Positions 34,680-44,213 of a DNA stretch of 64,000 nucleotides are shown piece after piece. How positions within the stretch are numbered: position 1 is the first letter of the stretch; the number at the start of each line of letters is the position of its first letter. Source of the DNA: Microcella sp. (GTDB lineage Bacteria > Actinomycetota > Actinomycetes > Actinomycetales > Microbacteriaceae). Position numbers and translations under genes: made by a program. The DNA is taken from NCBI RefSeq assembly GCF_019739195.1, contig NZ_JAHHDS010000003.1:558001-622000 (forward strand), in the 5' to 3' direction. The notes beneath the pieces are model-generated. The model was not told where the DNA came from, did no database searches, and saw only the letters and a program-made list of their open reading frames with translations.

Positions 34680-35156
34680 TCACTCGTTCATGCGATTGCG
34701 CGTGCGCATGGCGCGATCGGCCTCGCGCTTGTCTTGCCGCTCGCGCAGGGCGTGCCGCTTGTCGTACTCCTTCTTGCCCTTTGCGACAGCGAGCTCGACC
34801 TTTGCCCGCCCGTCGAGGAAGTAGATGCGCAGCGGCACGAGCGTGTAGCCACCCTCTTTGACCTTCTGACTGATCTTGATGATTTGCGCCTTGTGCAGCA
34901 ACATCTTGCGCTTGCGGCGGGGCGGGTGGTTGGTCCACGTGCCCTGCGTGTACTCCGGAATGTGCACGGCGTCGAGCCACGCCTCACCACCGTCGATGAA
35001 GCCGTAGCCGTCGACCAGGCTCGCGCGGCCCATGCGCAACGACTTGACCTCGGTACCGCTCAGCACGAGGCCGGCCTCGTAGGTGTCTTCGATGGCGTAG
35101 TCGTGCCGCGCCTTGCGGTTGGTCGCCACGACCTTCTCGCCTGTCTCTTTCGGCAC
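34680..35156 (-). CDS. smpB: SsrA-binding protein
   Basis: 158 residues, GTG start behind an excellent AGGAGGTGAATC. Hallmarks are [66 protein letters not shown] and [28 protein letters not shown], with a basic C-terminal tail that enters the mRNA channel. It binds tmRNA in trans-translation. It follows ftsX on the same strand in the classical prfB-ftsE-ftsX-smpB order. Confidence 0.97.
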   Translation of the reverse strand: MPKETGEKVVATNRKARHDYAIEDTYEAGLVLSGTEVKSLRMGRASLVDGYGFIDGGEAWLDAVHIPEYTQGTWTNHPPRRKRKMLLHKAQIIKISQKVKEGGYTLVPLRIYFLDGRAKVELAVAKGKKEYDKRHALRERQDKREADRAMRTRNRMNE

Positions 35157-35258
35157 GATTCACCTCCTGTTGCGGCCGACGGATGCCGCGCGCACCCCGC
35201 GCGCAGCCCTCCAGCATATCGGTCGCGGGCCGAACGCGGCACGGCCGGCCGACGGGCG

Positions 35259-36173
35259 CTAGACGCGCAGGTAGCGGGTGATGGCGACGTTGGCCGAGAG
35301 CGCGGCGAGCACGGCTCCGGCGGCGAGCAGAATCGGCACGACGATCAGCGCTTCTGACAGCCCGACGAACGACGTGAGCGGCAGGGTCTGCGCGAGATAG
35401 CCCTGCACGAAGAACTCGACGATCGCGACGATCGCGAGCCCGGCGAGCACCGAGCCGATAAGGGCGGCCGCGACACCCTCAATGATGAACGGCGTCTGGA
35501 TGAACCGGTTGGATGCGCCGACCAAACGCATGATGCCGATCTCACGGCGCCGTGAGAACGCGCTGAGCCTGATGGTCGTGGCGATGAGCAGTGCCGCGGC
35601 GACGAGCATGAGGGCGGCCACCCCGACCGCTGTGAAGCTCGCCGCGTTGAGAATGTCGAAGATCTGGTCGAGCAGGCTGCGTTGATCGACCACGCTCTCG
35701 ACTCCGGCGAGGCCGCGCAGCGAGTCTTGCAGCACGGCGCTCTGCGTCGGGTCGACGAGGTTCACCCAGAATGCCGACGGCAGAAGGTCGGGCGTCACGA
35801 GATCGGCGACGGCCTGGCCTTCGAACTGCTCTTGGAAGTTGGCGAACGCCTCTTCTTGCGTCTCGAAGTAGAACGTGTCGATGAAGGGCGCGAGCGTGGG
35901 CGACTCGAGCTGCGCCTGCACCGTCGCGATCTGGTCAGGAGTGGCGGGCTGCTGATCGCAGCCGCCGACGGTTGTGAACTCGGTGCAGAGGTAGACCGCA
36001 ACCTGAGCACGATCGAACCAGTACGACTTCATCTGGGTGATCTGCATCTGCAGCAGAATCGCCGCGCCGACGAAGGTCAGTGAGATGAACGTCACGAGCA
36101 CGACCGAGATGACCATGCTGAGGTTGCGGCGCAGGCCCTGGCCGACCTCACTGAGCACGAGCCCGAGTCTCAT
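35259..36173 (-). CDS. ftsX: Cell-division ABC transporter permease FtsX
   Basis: 304 residues. One N-terminal membrane helix ([24 protein letters not shown]), an extracytoplasmic domain (about 50-170, with Cys pair [10 protein letters not shown]) and three C-terminal helices give the FtsX/MacB permease topology. [27 protein letters not shown] is the conserved cytosolic coupling loop. With FtsE it activates peptidoglycan hydrolases at the septum. It is co-translated with ftsE by an ATGA overlap. Confidence 0.95.
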   Translation of the reverse strand: MRLGLVLSEVGQGLRRNLSMVISVVLVTFISLTFVGAAILLQMQITQMKSYWFDRAQVAVYLCTEFTTVGGCDQQPATPDQIATVQAQLESPTLAPFIDTFYFETQEEAFANFQEQFEGQAVADLVTPDLLPSAFWVNLVDPTQSAVLQDSLRGLAGVESVVDQRSLLDQIFDILNAASFTAVGVAALMLVAAALLIATTIRLSAFSRRREIGIMRLVGASNRFIQTPFIIEGVAAALIGSVLAGLAIVAIVEFFVQGYLAQTLPLTSFVGLSEALIVVPILLAAGAVLAALSANVAITRYLRV

Positions 36174-36943
36174 CGGTGGTCTCCCGACGTGATGGTCTGC
36201 GTGCTCGGGGGCGCGGCGGGCGCACCCATGCCGAAGCCCTGCGTCGCGATCGGGTTCGCCTGGGTCTTGTAGCCGCCGCCGCGCTCGTCACGCACGATGC
36301 GACCGCCGATCACCTCGATGACGCGGCGCTGCAGCCGGTCGACGATGCCGGCGTCGTGCGTCGCCATGATGACGGTGGTGCCGTTGGCGTTGATGCGCTC
36401 GAGCAGCGCCATGATGCCCGCGCTCGTCTCGGGGTCAAGGTTGCCCGTGGGCTCGTCGGCAAGCATGATCGCGGGCTTGTTGACGACGGCCCGGGCGATC
36501 GCGACGCGCTGCTGCTCGCCGCCCGAGAGCTCGTGCGGAAACCGTTGACCCTTGCCGTCGAGACCGACCGTCTGCAGGGCATCAGGCACCGCCTCGTGAA
36601 TGAACCCCTTGCTCTTGCCGATGACCTGCAGGGTGAAGGCGACGTTGTCGAAGACGGTCTTGTTGGGCAGCAGGCGAAAGTCTTGGAAGACGACGCCGAG
36701 GTTGCGCCTGAAGTAGGGAACCTTGCGGCTCGAGATGCTGCCGAGGTCTTGGCCCAGCACGTGAATCGAACCGCTCGACGGCTTCTCTTCCTTGAGCACG
36801 AGCCGCAGAAAAGTCGACTTGCCCGAGCCGGAAGCGCCGACGAGAAACACGAACTCACCGCTGAGAATCTCGAGGCTGACGCTGTTGAGCGCCGGCCGCG
36901 CGGTTCCGCGGTAGACCTTGGTGACCTCATCGAATCGAATCAT
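36170..36943 (-). CDS. ftsE: Cell-division ATP-binding protein FtsE
   Basis: 257 residues. It opens [26 protein letters not shown]. Walker A is GASGSGKST, the signature is [14 protein letters not shown], Walker B is [14 protein letters not shown] and the switch is MATHDAG. The C-terminal extension after residue 230 ([25 protein letters not shown]) is longer than in E. coli and typical of actinobacteria. It drives FtsX in the cytoplasmic membrane. Confidence 0.96.
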   Translation of the reverse strand: MIRFDEVTKVYRGTARPALNSVSLEILSGEFVFLVGASGSGKSTFLRLVLKEEKPSSGSIHVLGQDLGSISSRKVPYFRRNLGVVFQDFRLLPNKTVFDNVAFTLQVIGKSKGFIHEAVPDALQTVGLDGKGQRFPHELSGGEQQRVAIARAVVNKPAIMLADEPTGNLDPETSAGIMALLERINANGTTVIMATHDAGIVDRLQRRVIEVIGGRIVRDERGGGYKTQANPIATQGFGMGAPAAPPSTQTITSGDHR

Positions 36944-36961
36944 CGTGCGCCAGCGTAAGCG

Positions 36962-37001
36962 GCGCCGCGCGTCGCAGCGCGGTGCGACACCCGCCGGGGT
37001 G
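36962..37001 (-). terminator. Two hairpins between the VOC gene and ftsE
   Basis: GCGCCGCGC/GCGCGGTGC (36962-36985, one G-U pair) and CACCC/GGGTG (36988-37001) lie just after the VOC-protein stop on the minus strand. They may end that transcript before ftsE. Confidence 0.4.
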
Positions 37002-37018
37002 CGGTTCTCAGCGCTCGC

Positions 37019-37387
37019 TTAGTCGACGGGCGGCTGCGTGATGCCGATGACCGAGCCCTCGAGGTCGCGAAATGCCGCGTAGCGCCCCCAGCCCTCGACG
37101 ACATCGATTTCGGCGGCGATCTCGCCCCCGGCGTCGACCACACGAGCGAGGATCGATTCGAGATCGTCGACCGTGAGGTAAAGCCGCAGCCCTTCGCCGC
37201 TCGGCGCGTAGTCGTCGCCCTCGGTGAGGGCGATGGCCGGACCCTCGGGGTCGACTTGCGGAAAGAAAACCATGCGCTGGTCGTCGATCTCAGAGATCTC
37301 GAGCTCGAGCGCGAAGACACGGGAGTAGAACGCGAGGGCGCGCTCGAGGTTGCGCGACGGAATCTCGACAATGTTGATGCTCACCAT
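37019..37387 (-). CDS. VOC-family (glyoxalase/bleomycin-resistance fold) protein
   Basis: 122 residues from ATG 37387; the frame is open further upstream, into prfB, but the domain begins at [30 protein letters not shown]. Further family features are [51 protein letters not shown] and [16 protein letters not shown]. Two beta-alpha-beta-beta-beta units form a metal-binding dioxygenase-like fold. Substrate unknown. It interrupts the usual prfB-ftsE adjacency. Confidence 0.85.
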   Translation of the reverse strand: MVSINIVEIPSRNLERALAFYSRVFALELEISEIDDQRMVFFPQVDPEGPAIALTEGDDYAPSGEGLRLYLTVDDLESILARVVDAGGEIAAEIDVVEGWGRYAAFRDLEGSVIGITQPPVD

Positions 37388-37412
37388 GGCGAGCACTCTA
37401 CGGTGGCGCGCT

Positions 37413-38522
37413 TTACTCGTCGAGAGGGCGCTTGCGCCACTTGATACCCGCGGCGATGAAGCCGTCGAGGTCGCCATCGAACACCGCCGAGGGGTTGTTC
37501 ACCTCGTACTCGGTGCGCAGGTCTTTCACCATCTGGTACGGCGCGAGCACGTACGAGCGCATCTGGTCGCCCCAGCTGGCCGTGATGGTGCCGGCGAGTT
37601 CTTTCTTCGTCGCCGCCTCCTGCTCTTTCTGCATGATGAGCAAGCGCGACTGCAGCACGCGCATAGCCGCCGCGCGGTTCTGAATCTGGCTCTTCTCGTT
37701 CTGCATCGACACGACGAGGCCGGTCGGCAGGTGCGTGATGCGCACGGCCGAGTCGGTCGTATTGACCGACTGCCCGCCGGGCCCCGATGAGCGGAACACA
37801 TCAACACGGATGTCCGATTCGGGCACCTCGATCGCCGCACTCTCTTCGAGAAGTGGGATCACTTCAACCGCGGCGAAGCTGGTCTGCCGCTTGCCCGCGG
37901 CGCCGAAGGGCGACATGCGCACGAGGCGGTGCGTGCCCGCCTCGACGCTGAGCGTGCCGAAAGCGTGGGGCGCATCCACTTCGAAAGTCGCGCTCTTGAT
38001 GCCCGCCTCTTCGGCGTACGAGACATCCATGACCGTTGTGCCGTAGCCGTGCTGCTCGGCCCAGCGCAGGTACATGCGCATGAGCATCTCGGCGAAGTCG
38101 GCGGCATCGACGCCTCCGGCGCCCGCACGGATGGTGACGACAGCGGGGCGCGCGTCGTACTCGCCGTCGAGCAGCGTCTGCACCTCCATCTCGGCGAGCG
38201 TCTTCTCGATCGCGTCGAGCTCGGAGGCTGCTTCGTCCGCAGCCTCGGCGTCATCGGCCTCGCGCGCCATCTCGATGAGCACGTCGAGGTCGTCGAGCTT
38301 CGCCTGCAGTTCGGTGATGCGCTTGAGCTCACTCTGGCGGTGGCTCAGCGCGCTCGTCACCTTCTGCGCGTGGGTCGTGTCGTCCCACAGGTCGGGCGCA
38401 CCCGCCTGCTCGCTGAGCTCGCGAATGTCGCTCTCGAGCCTCTCGACATCGATCACCGCGCGAATGTCGGCGAAGGTGCTGCGGGCGGCGGCGATGCGCT
38501 CAGCGAAGTCCAGATCGATCAT
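37413..38522 (-). CDS. prfB: Peptide chain release factor 2
   Basis: 369 residues. The stop-codon anticodon-like tripeptide SPF is in [22 protein letters not shown], which assigns RF2. The catalytic GGQ is in [23 protein letters not shown]. The frame is continuous: there is no in-frame TGA near codon 25 and therefore no programmed frameshift, as expected in actinobacteria. It terminates at UGA/UAA. It is upstream of the VOC gene, ftsE, ftsX and smpB. Confidence 0.97.
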   Translation of the reverse strand: MIDLDFAERIAAARSTFADIRAVIDVERLESDIRELSEQAGAPDLWDDTTHAQKVTSALSHRQSELKRITELQAKLDDLDVLIEMAREADDAEAADEAASELDAIEKTLAEMEVQTLLDGEYDARPAVVTIRAGAGGVDAADFAEMLMRMYLRWAEQHGYGTTVMDVSYAEEAGIKSATFEVDAPHAFGTLSVEAGTHRLVRMSPFGAAGKRQTSFAAVEVIPLLEESAAIEVPESDIRVDVFRSSGPGGQSVNTTDSAVRITHLPTGLVVSMQNEKSQIQNRAAAMRVLQSRLLIMQKEQEAATKKELAGTITASWGDQMRSYVLAPYQMVKDLRTEYEVNNPSAVFDGDLDGFIAAGIKWRKRPLDE

Positions 38523-38564
38523 GTCGAGCCCAGCCTACCGGCGGGGCGTGGCATAGTCGGCGGG

Positions 38565-39794
38565 GTGACCTCGATGCCCCCGCCGTTCCGCTGGCGCTCG
38601 ATCGTCGCTCCCGCGCTGTTGCCGACTTTGCTGTTCACGATCGGTGAAGGCGCCATCATTCCGCTCATCCCGTCTCTCGCGGCACAGGTCGGGGCCGACC
38701 TCGCGACGGCGGGGCTCGTGGCGGCGATGCTCCTGGTGGGGCAGCTCATGGGCGACCTGCCAGCAGGCTGGATCGTGGCTCGCGTCGGCGAGCGGGCGGC
38801 GATGCTGGGGGCACTCGCGACGTCAGGTTTCGGCATCGCGATCTCTGCACTCGCACCCACGGCGGCCCTGCTCGGCGTTGGCATGCTGGTGCTCGGTGCG
38901 TCGGCGGCAGTGTTCGCACTCGCACGCCACGCCCTGCTCACGACCGCTGTGCCCGCCGCGTATCGAGCGCGGGCGCTCTCGACCCTGGGCGGGGTCTACC
39001 GGCTCGGTCTCATGATCGGCCCGTTCTTGGGCGCCGCCATCATCACGCTCACGGGCGAGACGGGCGCGGTCTACTGGCTTGCGATCGGCGCCCTCGTGGG
39101 CGTCGCGGCGAGCCTGCTGCTACTACCTGACCCCGAGCAACTGCTGCGCCGCGAGATTGTCAGCGATCGAGCGCCCGTGGCTCCGCTCGATGTGCTGCGC
39201 ACGATCGGGCGTCGACGCGATGTGCTCGCACGGCTGGGTCTGGCAGCGCTCACCGTCTCGGCCCTGCGCGCGAGCCGTCAGGTTCTCTTGCCCCTGTGGG
39301 CGGTGAGCATCGGCCTGGGCGATGCGCAGACAGCGACCATCATCGGCGCCACGGCAGCCGTCGACTTCGCGTTGTTCTATCTCGGTGGCTGGCTCATGGA
39401 TCGCTTCGGCCGCCTCTATACCGCCGTGCCGTCGACGGTCGGCCTGGGGCTCGGATTCATTGTGCTTGCGGTGACCGCAGGTATCGACAACCCCATCGCG
39501 TGGTTCATCGGCGTTGCCATCTGGCTCGCCCTCGCCAACGGCATCGGCGCGGGGATTCTCATGACCATGGGCAGCGACCTGGCTGGTCGCACCGACCCCG
39601 CGATGTTCCTCGGTGCGTGGCGTCTGATTCTCGACGCGGGCGGCGCGGCCGCTCCGCTCGTGCTGGCAGCGCTGACGGCGGCCTTCTCACTCGCCGTCGG
39701 AGCCGGCGTGCTGGGCGTGCTCGGTCTCGTGGGCGCAGGCATGCTCGGCTACATGATTCCGCGACACCTGCCGCGCGACACCGAAGTGCCCTAG
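38565..39794 (+). CDS. MFS transporter
   Basis: 409 residues from GTG 38565 (ATG 38574 is equally possible). 12 hydrophobic segments. Motif A appears as GDLPAGWIVARVGERAAML and a motif C-like glycine-rich helix as YRLGLMIGPFLGAAIITLTGETGAVYW; DFALFYLGGWLMDRFGRLY is the second-half motif A. It is probably an exporter of the DHA1 type. Substrate unknown. It is divergent from prfB with about 40 bp between starts. Confidence 0.87.
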   Translation: MTSMPPPFRWRSIVAPALLPTLLFTIGEGAIIPLIPSLAAQVGADLATAGLVAAMLLVGQLMGDLPAGWIVARVGERAAMLGALATSGFGIAISALAPTAALLGVGMLVLGASAAVFALARHALLTTAVPAAYRARALSTLGGVYRLGLMIGPFLGAAIITLTGETGAVYWLAIGALVGVAASLLLLPDPEQLLRREIVSDRAPVAPLDVLRTIGRRRDVLARLGLAALTVSALRASRQVLLPLWAVSIGLGDAQTATIIGATAAVDFALFYLGGWLMDRFGRLYTAVPSTVGLGLGFIVLAVTAGIDNPIAWFIGVAIWLALANGIGAGILMTMGSDLAGRTDPAMFLGAWRLILDAGGAAAPLVLAALTAAFSLAVGAGVLGVLGLVGAGMLGYMIPRHLPRDTEVP

Positions 39795-39801
39795 GCCGCG
39801 G

Positions 39802-40521
39802 TCAGCTCGCGGCGGTCGGCAGGCCCTGGAACGCGCTCGACGGCAGGTCTTTCTCGTCGTTGCGCACAGCATCCAGAATGCGCGTGACGACCGCGGCGGG
39901 CTCGTAGCCGACCGGGAACGTCGGCCGCTCGCCCGCCACTGGGTGGTGCGAGAGCTCGGTCTCGGTGTGCCCGGGTCGGGCATCGATGACGCGGATGCCC
40001 GAGCGCCGCAGCTCGCGGGCGGCGACCTGATGCGCCGCGGCCACGGCAGCTTTGACCGCGCTGTAGGCGCCGATACCCGCAGTCGGGGTCTCGCTCACCA
40101 CGCCGCTGAGCGAGACGACGAACGGCGAGCCGCCCGCGGTGGCCGACTCGGCGAGTGACGGGGCCGCGGCCCGCAGCACCCGCAGCGGAGCCATGACGTT
40201 GATGCGCCACAGGGTCTCGAACGTCTCATCGGTGGTGTCGGCGAGGGCGCCGAACGCGACGACGCCGGCCGCGTTGATGATGCCGTCGAGGCGGCCGTGG
40301 GCGGTGTGCGCGGCGGCGACGAGGTTGCGCGCGGCACCGGGGTCATCGAGATCGGCGGGAATGAGTGCCGCGCCGGCAATGTCGAGGTCGTCGAGCGCGA
40401 GCATCGAGCGGCCCGTGAGTGTCAGTAGCGCGCCGTCAGCGGCCAGCTGCCGCGCGAACTCGCGACCGAGACCACCCGTCGCGCCGAGAACGAGAACGGA
40501 AGCGCCAGCCAGATCTGTCAT
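39802..40521 (-). CDS. Short-chain dehydrogenase/reductase
   Basis: 239 residues from ATG 40521. Cofactor motif VLVLGATGGLGREFARQLA, NAAGVVAFG, the active-site Ser in FVVSLSGVVSE and the catalytic YSAVKAA (YxxxK) are all present, followed by the PGHTETEL segment. It is a classical SDR using NAD(P)H. Substrate unknown. It converges with the MFS gene, whose stop is 7 bp away. Confidence 0.9.
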   Translation of the reverse strand: MTDLAGASVLVLGATGGLGREFARQLAADGALLTLTGRSMLALDDLDIAGAALIPADLDDPGAARNLVAAAHTAHGRLDGIINAAGVVAFGALADTTDETFETLWRINVMAPLRVLRAAAPSLAESATAGGSPFVVSLSGVVSETPTAGIGAYSAVKAAVAAAHQVAARELRRSGIRVIDARPGHTETELSHHPVAGERPTFPVGYEPAAVVTRILDAVRNDEKDLPSSAFQGLPTAAS

Positions 40522-40582
40522 GTCGACCACCGTATGGCCGCACTCTGGGAACATGCAGAGCGCGCCCAGGGCCCGTCGTGCT

Positions 40583-40602
40583 GCCGCTCAGGAGTGAGCG
40601 GC
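40583..40602 (-). terminator. Hairpin after the nucleotidyltransferase-like gene
   Basis: GCCGCTCA-GGAG-TGAGCGGC, a perfect 8-bp stem with a 4-base loop, 14 bases past the stop at 40617 on the minus strand. There is no T-tract. Confidence 0.6.
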
Positions 40603-40616
40603 GTAGTGCTCGCGAC

Positions 40617-41954
40617 TCACGAGGCGTCGGCAGCCGACTGCATCGTGACGATGTACTCCCGAATGGTAGGAACGCCCTCGAGCTTCTCGCGGAAGAAGGT
40701 GTTGACGAGGTTCATCACGCGGTTCTGGGCAGCCTCGACATCGCTCGTGCGCCGCTCGCCCGCGTTCTGGTCTTCAAGGGTGCGCCGCAGCGTCAGCAGC
40801 GCGGCGACGATCTCGGCTTCTTCATCGCCCTCGAGCATGTCGATCACCTGCAGCATGAGCGTGTCGGTCTGGTCGCGCACCGAATCGATCGGAATCGTCG
40901 AGCCCGGTTGAGTGGCGTTGTCGAGTGTCGAGATGAGCGACCAGACCTGGTACAGGATCGTTGCGGGCTCGTCGAAGAGCTCGCGCACATAGGCCGCATC
41001 CAGATGCCTGCCCGAAAGCCGGAAGATGTTGTACATGCGCTTGGCTGCCTTGCCGTAATTCAGCTGCTTGGTGAGGTACTTGCGCACCTCCTCTTCGAGC
41101 CGGTCGACATACTCGTCGAGCGCATCGTCGTTGACGAACTTGGCCACCTTGGCGAACGTCGGCATCGCGTCAGCGTCGAGGTAGACCTCTTGGAAGTAGG
41201 CGTCGAGATAGCCGTCGAGCGGCACGATTTCGCCGTCGGGGGCCTCCCACGTCACATCGATCACGTTGCTCGCGTTCGAGAGCGCCTTGCGTGCGGGGTC
41301 GGCGACGACCCAATCGAGCTTGCACCAGCCCGGGTCGAGCGCGGCCTCCTGCCACGTCAGCGTCTGCACGGTGCCGTCGGCAAGCGTCAGTTCGATGCGC
41401 TCGGCTTCGATTTCTTCTGCGGTCCAGGTGATCGGGCTGCCCTTCTTGCGCGCTGCGCCACCGTGCAAGCAGTCGGCGGGGTAGCTGCCGAGCTTGCCCT
41501 CGAGAAACTGGAACGGGTCGCCCGTCGCCGTGCGGCGAGCGGCCGCGCGCATGCAGTCGGCCATGATGCGGCAGGCCTCGTCGCGCGTCTCGGCCTTGAT
41601 GTTGAGCCGCTGAAAGTAGTCGCAGTCACCGGGAAACGACTGGATCTTCGACTGCGCCGCCGAGCCGCTCAGCGCCAGAGCACCCTCGACCATGCCTTTG
41701 GGCCCCGTCACCTCGACAACCTCGCCAATGCGCCGGAACCGCTCGAGATCGCGCGGCGTGAAGTCGAGCATGCTCACGCGATGCCCGAAGACTCCGCTCT
41801 CGTGCTCGACGATGTGGTCGTCGCTCTCGGCGTCGGCAGCGATCGCGGCAAGCCACTGCAGCGCGCCCTCTTCATCGAGCTGCACGCCGAGTCGCGCGGC
41901 CGACTCGCGAATGCGCTCGAGGTCGTCGGCGGGAGTCTGAGTGGGGGGCGTCAT
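40617..41954 (-). CDS. Unrecognised protein with a nucleotidyltransferase-like catalytic motif
   Basis: 445 residues from ATG 41954, which has GAGAGG upstream. I recognise no named family. The region LALSGSAAQSKIQSFPGDCDYF has the nucleotidyltransferase signature hG[GS]-x(9-13)-[DE]h[DE]: G97-S98, then D110-C111-D112. A later strand-like KLDWVV (D214) could supply the third acidic residue. The remainder is mostly helical, with FVNDDALDEYVDRLEEEVRKYLTKQLNYGKAAKRMYNIFRLSGRH. The gene follows a DEDDh 3'-5' exonuclease gene by 37 bp on the same strand. A template-independent nucleotide-adding enzyme is a reasonable hypothesis, not an established function. Confidence 0.6.
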   Translation of the reverse strand: MTPPTQTPADDLERIRESAARLGVQLDEEGALQWLAAIAADAESDDHIVEHESGVFGHRVSMLDFTPRDLERFRRIGEVVEVTGPKGMVEGALALSGSAAQSKIQSFPGDCDYFQRLNIKAETRDEACRIMADCMRAAARRTATGDPFQFLEGKLGSYPADCLHGGAARKKGSPITWTAEEIEAERIELTLADGTVQTLTWQEAALDPGWCKLDWVVADPARKALSNASNVIDVTWEAPDGEIVPLDGYLDAYFQEVYLDADAMPTFAKVAKFVNDDALDEYVDRLEEEVRKYLTKQLNYGKAAKRMYNIFRLSGRHLDAAYVRELFDEPATILYQVWSLISTLDNATQPGSTIPIDSVRDQTDTLMLQVIDMLEGDEEAEIVAALLTLRRTLEDQNAGERRTSDVEAAQNRVMNLVNTFFREKLEGVPTIREYIVTMQSAADAS

Positions 41955-41991
41955 CGGCGTGCCTCTCGGGTGGGTGCGATGCCCGCCTCGG

Positions 41992-42573
41992 TCAGTCGGG
42001 TCGCGCAGCGCGCTCCGCTCGTACAGATCGGAACAGCGCCGCCTGGTCGCGAGCGTCGTCCAGTGCATTATGCGTCAGGTCGACGGTCACTCGATAGTGC
42101 TCGGCTACGTGCACCATGCTCGTCTCGGCCCACGGCAGCCCCGTGACACCCATGTAGAAGGCCTTGATGTCGAGCGCCGAGTGCCCGAACGGGTTGCGGC
42201 CGAGGTAGCGGTCGAAGTAGTCGGCGACGAACATCCAGTCGAAGGGGGCGTTGAATCCGACCATCACGGCGCGACTGCCTTCGGGTGTCACCGAGTCGAT
42301 CCAGTCGGCGAATGCTTGCATCGCCGACCTCGGGTCGGTTGCGGATGCTCGCAAACCGTCGAGCGTGAACCCGCCGACGCTCATCGCTGAGTCGAGAACC
42401 CCCTCGCGGTCGGGCTTGAGCTCGGCGTAGAAGTGGTCGGGTGCCGCGGTCTCGAGACGATCGATCAGGCACGCCCCGATCGACAGCATCGCGTAGTTGC
42501 TCGGGCTCGGACCCGCTGCCTCGATGTCGACGCTGATGAGGGTGGAGGGGCGGGTGTCGCGAGCGTGAGGCAT
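41992..42573 (-). CDS. 3'-5' exonuclease, DEDDh (RNase T/DnaQ-like) family
   Basis: 193 residues. Exo I is ISVDIEAAGPSPSNYAMLSIGACLID (Asp-x-Glu), Exo II is the NAPFDWMFVADYF region with its Asp, and Exo III is THNALDDARDQA (His and Asp). It is a two-metal exonuclease for RNA or DNA 3' ends, without polymerase or other domains. It is first in an apparent two-gene unit with the nucleotidyltransferase-like gene. Substrate unknown. Confidence 0.9.
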   Translation of the reverse strand: MPHARDTRPSTLISVDIEAAGPSPSNYAMLSIGACLIDRLETAAPDHFYAELKPDREGVLDSAMSVGGFTLDGLRASATDPRSAMQAFADWIDSVTPEGSRAVMVGFNAPFDWMFVADYFDRYLGRNPFGHSALDIKAFYMGVTGLPWAETSMVHVAEHYRVTVDLTHNALDDARDQAALFRSVRAERAARPD

Positions 42574-42629
42574 GACACCATTCTGGCCGGGTTATCGACG
42601 ATGCATTGTTGCTCGAGTAACGTGCGAGC

Positions 42630-43718
42630 ATGACTCGCTTCACAGTGACGGCTGCCGTCGTGGCTCTTGCGCTCGTGCTGAGCGGGTGCACGCCAGAGGC
42701 CGAGCCCGTCGCCACCCCGACTGCCGAGCCAGCGCCGGAGCCAAGCGTCGAGCCTGCCCTTCGCCCCAACCCTGTCTTCGCGATCGACTGCGCAGAAATG
42801 CTGAGCCTCGCAGAAGTGCAAGAACGAGTGACCGCCCGGATCGCGGTCAAGCGGGACGAGTCGAATGTTCCAGGTGAAGTCTCACAGATACCTCTGCTGC
42901 AGCGAGGTGGACTGAATTGCGTCTGGGGCACCGAGGGCACCTGGCAGGATGACGTCGAGGTGCTACTCATGCCCGATGCACCAGACGTCGTCGCAGAGAG
43001 AGCAACCGACCCTTTCACGCAAGATTTCTCTGTCACCGGTGCAGAAGCGGCGGTGGGGTCGTGCTACTTCGGCAGCGATCCTGTTGACGGCCTGGCTCCC
43101 GGAGGGTGCATCATCACTGCACTCGTGGGCACGTCGGCCATGGAACTCCGCTTCATCGATAGCTTCGGCGCGTACTCGAGTGAAGCCGCCATCGGCGAGG
43201 TCGCTGTCGACATTCTCGAGCTCGTCATCGAGCGCACATCCGCTGCCGGCCCGCGATCACAAGAGTGGGTAGCGCCCTCCGACTCTCTCGACGCTGACGC
43301 CGCGTTCTGCGATTCCGTCGGCGCAGACCTGTTGGCAGCGCTCGAGCTCGACACGCCGTTCGGCGGTCCGGTATCCAACGACGACCTCGCCGAACTCAGC
43401 TCCTGCCAGTACTTCTTCGGTGCGACCGACGTCTTGAGCATCGGCGCGTGGGTCGTCGATGGTGCCGCGTGGGCCGCGGGGGTCGAGCAGACCGAAGGGC
43501 CACACCTGGGTGACCTGTACGAGCCGCGCACCACGACCTCGAACGCGCAGTGGTGGCTGAGCCCCTCGGGCCAGGCCGTTCGAGGTCGGGCCGCTATGGG
43601 CGGCAGTCTTGTCGAGCTCGTCGTGTACTGGGGCGATCTCGACGTGACGATCGAGCAGGCGCAAGCCGCCATCGGCGCGGTCATGGAGCAGTACGCTGAC
43701 GTTCCGCCAGGCACCTGA
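42630..43718 (+). CDS. Secreted lipoprotein of unknown function
   Basis: 362 residues. The signal peptide MTRFTVTAAVVALALVLSGC ends in a lipobox, followed by a Pro/Glu-rich linker (about 22-48). The rest contains two similar halves, each with a Cys-containing opening (FAIDCAEMLSLAEVQERV; AFCDSVGADLLAALEL) and a later Cys strand (GGLNCVWG; LSSCQYFFG). This suggests an internal duplication of a disulfide-bonded domain. I recognise no family. It is divergent from the exonuclease gene. Confidence 0.75.
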   Translation: MTRFTVTAAVVALALVLSGCTPEAEPVATPTAEPAPEPSVEPALRPNPVFAIDCAEMLSLAEVQERVTARIAVKRDESNVPGEVSQIPLLQRGGLNCVWGTEGTWQDDVEVLLMPDAPDVVAERATDPFTQDFSVTGAEAAVGSCYFGSDPVDGLAPGGCIITALVGTSAMELRFIDSFGAYSSEAAIGEVAVDILELVIERTSAAGPRSQEWVAPSDSLDADAAFCDSVGADLLAALELDTPFGGPVSNDDLAELSSCQYFFGATDVLSIGAWVVDGAAWAAGVEQTEGPHLGDLYEPRTTTSNAQWWLSPSGQAVRGRAAMGGSLVELVVYWGDLDVTIEQAQAAIGAVMEQYADVPPGT

Positions 43719-43733
43719 GGGCAGTCGTGACTG

Positions 43734-44213
43734 TCAATCGAAGACGCTGCGGCTCGTCGCGGTGACCTGTAGCGGGATGCCCTCGGGCACGAAGATGCTT
43801 ACCACGGGTGGAGCCCACACCGAAGCGAGGGTCACCCGTGCGCTGAGGCCGTCGGGCGTTGTCGCTGAGACGAGCCTCAGCCCCTCGAGTCGGGATCCCG
43901 GCGCCTGCGTGAGGTAGTCGGCCGCAGCCGCCGTGACCTCGGGCTTCGTGAGGCGCGGACGCAGCACGCCTTCGGGCGTGGGCCGCACAGTCGAGAGGTC
44001 GAACGACTCTGCTGCGGCGAGCGCCGCACCGTCGGCGAGGGTGAAAAGGCGCGTGCGCTCGAGGTAGAGCGAGGTGGCAGCACTGCCGAGCAGCACGACC
44101 GCGAGCGCGAGAGCCCCGAAGCCCGCGATCAGAGGCAGGATCGAGCCTCGGTCGTCGCGCGGGTCGAGGCGGAGCATCCGTCTCCGCAGTCGGTTCTGGT
44201 GGAGGCCGCTCAT
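43734..44213 (-). CDS. TadG/Rv3654c-like pilus-assembly-associated protein
   Basis: 159 residues from ATG 44213 (ATGA overlap with the preceding tadE-like gene). DPRDDRGSILPLIAGFGALALAVVLLGSAATSLYLERTRLFTLADGAALAAAESFD is the N-terminal prepilin-like helix of the TadE/G-like family. The C-terminal domain is a short beta-rich region. It is a minor component of a Flp/tad system in the membrane. It is last gene of a four-gene minus-strand block. Confidence 0.85.
   Translation of the reverse strand: MSGLHQNRLRRRMLRLDPRDDRGSILPLIAGFGALALAVVLLGSAATSLYLERTRLFTLADGAALAAAESFDLSTVRPTPEGVLRPRLTKPEVTAAAADYLTQAPGSRLEGLRLVSATTPDGLSARVTLASVWAPPVVSIFVPEGIPLQVTATSRSVFD

Noticed and set aside
37413-38522. Programmed frameshift in prfB
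   Set aside because: The frame is continuous from ATG to stop with no internal TGA; no frameshift is needed.
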